This document shows positions 62,066-64,000 of a stretch of 64,000 bases of DNA, piece by piece. The position numbers and the translations under genes are program-made. A model generated the notes under the pieces. That model saw only the letters and a program-made list of their open reading frames with translations. It did not search any database and was not told the DNA's origin. Location: positions 186,001 to 250,000 of the forward strand of contig NZ_VZZJ01000003.1 of NCBI RefSeq assembly GCF_008806345.1. The letters are read 5' to 3'. How positions within the stretch are numbered: position 1 is the first letter of the stretch; the number at the start of each line of letters is the position of its first letter. The DNA is from Methylobacterium planeticum. Lineage in GTDB: Bacteria > Pseudomonadota > Alphaproteobacteria > Rhizobiales > Beijerinckiaceae.

Positions 62066-64000
62066 TCACACGCCCCTGAGGCTCGTGAGGTCGAGGGGGA
62101 GCGAGCGAAGGCGCTGCCCGGTGGCCGCGAAGATCGCGTTCGAGATCGCGGGGGCGAGCGTCGGGACTCCGGGCTCGCCGATGCCCGTGGGGGCCGCCTG
62201 CGAGGGCATGATGTGCACCTCCACCACCGGCATCTCGCTCATGCGGGTCGGCTCGTAGGTATCGAAGTTGCGCTCCTGCACGACCCCCTCCTTGAGGGTG
62301 ACGCGGTTGCGCAGGACCGAGGAGAGCGCGAAGCCGACCGCACCCTCGACCTGCGCCCGGATCACGTCCGGCGTCACCGCGATGCCGACATCGACCGCCG
62401 CGACGATGCGGTTCACCCTGACCTTGCCGGTCTCCACCGCGACGTCGGCCACCATGGCGACGTAGGAGCCGAAGGATTCGTGCGCGGCGATGCCGAGCGC
62501 CCGGCCCTTGTCGGGCTTGGCCGCCGCCCAGTTGGCCTTCTCGGCGGCGAGCTTCAGGACGCCGGAGAGGCGGGGGGCGGAGGCCAGCAGCGAGAGGCGG
62601 TAGGCCAGGGGATCGACGCCCGCCGCGTGGGCGAGCTCGTCGATGAACACCTCCATGGCCTGCGCCGTATGGGTGTGGCCGACCGAGCGCCACCACAGCA
62701 CCGGCACGCCCTCGCGGGCGTTGTGGACCTCGAAGCGGTAGGCCGGCAGGGCGTAGGGCGTGTCCGAGGCGCCCTCGACGGTGGTGCCGTCGATGCCGTT
62801 CTTCACGATCATCGCCTCGAAGGGCGAGCCGATCATGATCGACTTGCCGACCACCATGTGCTGCCAGCCCGTGATCGCCCCCTTGGCATCGAGCCCCGCC
62901 CGCAGCTTGTGGAGGACGGTGGGGCGGTAGTAGCCGCCCGTCATGTCGTCCTCGCGGGTCCAGACCAAGTGGACCGGCGCCCTGCCGCGCGTCGCCTTCA
63001 CGATCGCGGCGGCCTCGGCGAGGTAATCCGCGGTCGGGGTGGCGCGGCGGCCGAAGGAGCCGCCGGCCCATTGGGTGTGGAGCCGGACCTTGTCGGTGGT
63101 GACGCCGAGGATCGCGGCCACGACGGCCTGCTCGATGGTCTGGAGCTGGCAGCCGGCGAAGACGTCGTAGCTGCCGTCGGCCGCCCGCTCGATCGTGGCG
63201 TTCAGGGGCTCCATCGGGGCGTGGGCGAGGTAGGGGAAGATGAATTCCGCCTCCAGCACCTTGGCGGCGCCCTTGATCCCCGCCGCGGGGTCGCCCCGCT
63301 CCGAGGCGACGAGGCCGGGGCGCTTGGCCGTCTCGCGGTACTCGGCGAGGATCGCGTCGGAGGAGCGCGCCTCGGCCGCCGAATCGTCCCAGACGACCAC
63401 GAGGGCGTCGCGCCCCTTGCGGGCGGTCCAGGTGTCCTTGGCGATCACCGCGACGCCGCTCGGGATCGTCACGACGTCGAGGACGCCCGGGATCGCCCGC
63501 GCGGCCTTGTCGTCGACGCGTCCCACGGTGCCGCCGAAGCGCGGCGGGTGGGCCACCATCGCGGTCACCTGGCCCGGGCGACGGATGTCGAGGGAGTAGA
63601 TCGCGCTGCCGTCGGTCTTGGCGGCCGAATCGAGGCGCGCCACCTTGGTGCCGATCAGGCGCCACTCGCTCGGATCCTTGAGGCGCGGCTCCTGCGGCAC
63701 CGGCAGGGTCGCGGCGGAGGCCGCCAGCGCTCCGAACCGGGCCTCGTTCTTCGAGGCGGCGTGGCGCAGCACGCCCCTTTCCACCGTGATCTCGGAGACC
63801 GGGACCTTCCACTGGTAGCTCGCCGCGGCGACCAGCATCTCGCGCGCGGCCGCCCCCGCCTTGCGCAGCTGGAACCAGGAATTGGCGATGGCGGTGGAAC
63901 CGCCGGTGCCCTGGACGGGCCCCATCAGGAGGTTGTTGTAGAGGGCGGCATCCGCCGGCGCGAACTCGGTGCGGACCTGAGCCCAGTCGGCGTCGAGTTC
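62066..64000 (-). CDS. Molybdenum hydroxylase large subunit (xanthine dehydrogenase/isoquinoline 1-oxidoreductase beta type), partial
   Basis: The frame is open to the window edge, giving about 644 C-terminal residues; the N-terminus is beyond 64000. Features include [39 protein letters not shown] and the catalytic-loop GIGEPG near the C-terminus, where Glu is the base of the Mo site. The arrangement matches the IorB-like group, which oxidises N-heterocycles or aldehydes; the actual substrate is unknown. It needs a 2Fe-2S small subunit, which may lie outside the window. Confidence 0.9.
   Translation of the reverse strand, partial: ELDADWAQVRTEFAPADAALYNNLLMGPVQGTGGSTAIANSWFQLRKAGAAAREMLVAAASYQWKVPVSEITVERGVLRHAASKNEARFGALAASAATLPVPQEPRLKDPSEWRLIGTKVARLDSAAKTDGSAIYSLDIRRPGQVTAMVAHPPRFGGTVGRVDDKAARAIPGVLDVVTIPSGVAVIAKDTWTARKGRDALVVVWDDSAAEARSSDAILAEYRETAKRPGLVASERGDPAAGIKGAAKVLEAEFIFPYLAHAPMEPLNATIERAADGSYDVFAGCQLQTIEQAVVAAILGVTTDKVRLHTQWAGGSFGRRATPTADYLAEAAAIVKATRGRAPVHLVWTREDDMTGGYYRPTVLHKLRAGLDAKGAITGWQHMVVGKSIMIGSPFEAMIVKNGIDGTTVEGASDTPYALPAYRFEVHNAREGVPVLWWRSVGHTHTAQAMEVFIDELAHAAGVDPLAYRLSLLASAPRLSGVLKLAAEKANWAAAKPDKGRALGIAAHESFGSYVAMVADVAVETGKVRVNRIVAAVDVGIAVTPDVIRAQVEGAVGFALSSVLRNRVTLKEGVVQERNFDTYEPTRMSEMPVVEVHIMPSQAAPTGIGEPGVPTLAPAISNAIFAATGQRLRSLPLDLTSLRGV

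Overview
The window is very G+C-rich (about 70% by eye) alphaproteobacterial chromosome. It almost certainly comes from Methylobacterium: it carries the serine-cycle cluster sga-hprA-mtdA-fchA-mtkA-mtkB-ppc-mclA on one strand, including MtdA, FchA and malate thiokinase, together with the Rhizobiales-type F0 ATP synthase operon (atpI-atpB-atpE-b'-b) and small conserved Methylobacterium-style secreted and hypothetical proteins. The species cannot be settled by reading. No IS element, prophage, tRNA, rRNA or CRISPR array was seen, so this is chromosomal housekeeping and methylotrophy sequence rather than an accessory island.

Layout. 1-4180: end of a DUF721/DciA-like gene, a DsbA-family thiol oxidoreductase, then the F0 operon with a clear promoter, an internal terminator after atpE and a terminator after atpF. 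4233-11468: ABC-2 exporter pair, alpha/beta hydrolase, FkbM methyltransferase, sfsA, CinA-like protein, formate/nitrite-type channel and small proteins. 11610-22813 (minus strand): the methylotrophy block. Read in its own direction it is serine-glyoxylate aminotransferase, hydroxypyruvate reductase, methylene-H4F dehydrogenase, methenyl-H4F cyclohydrolase, malate thiokinase beta and alpha, PEP carboxylase, malyl-CoA lyase, a small membrane protein and a GlcG-family protein. Upstream lies a 700-bp control region (22814-23516). 23517-27324: LpxH-like phosphoesterase, GT4 glycosyltransferase, rnhB and a radical SAM protein. 27549-35543: polysaccharide genes (three glycosyltransferase-like proteins, a Wzz/GumC-like chain-length protein, a polysaccharide deacetylase and a WecG/TagA-type transferase) with moaB embedded on the other strand.

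35737-49739: mixed housekeeping (NUDIX hydrolase, TusA, gshA, rsmE, ubiA, a CysQ-type phosphatase, cspA, PfpI-family protein, aspartate aminotransferase, LLM-type oxidoreductase) with several small proteins of unknown function. 49837-57645: assimilatory sulfate reduction, arranged as cysH-cysD-cysN on the minus strand facing away from an Lrp/AsnC regulator, cysJ and cysI on the plus strand. They share a compact intergenic region with a good promoter and an overlapping dyad. 57943-64000: small gene behind palindromic DNA, an SDR/TetR divergent pair, DUF1330, pyrF, a uracil-DNA-glycosylase-like protein and the 3' part of a molybdenum hydroxylase large subunit.

How the genes work together. The serine-cycle block turns the formate-derived C1 unit on tetrahydrofolate plus CO2 into C3/C4 acids and regenerates glyoxylate and acetyl-CoA. 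The cys genes supply sulfide for cysteine, and gshA links cysteine to glutathione. The most unusual feature of the DNA itself is a set of short tandem repeats, often with an exact 15-bp period. They sit just outside coding ends or extend protein ends in frame. Other notable signals are a 23-bp-arm perfect inverted repeat between mtkB and ppc and several dyads placed on candidate promoters. All functional statements rest on sequence reading and family knowledge; no searches were run.
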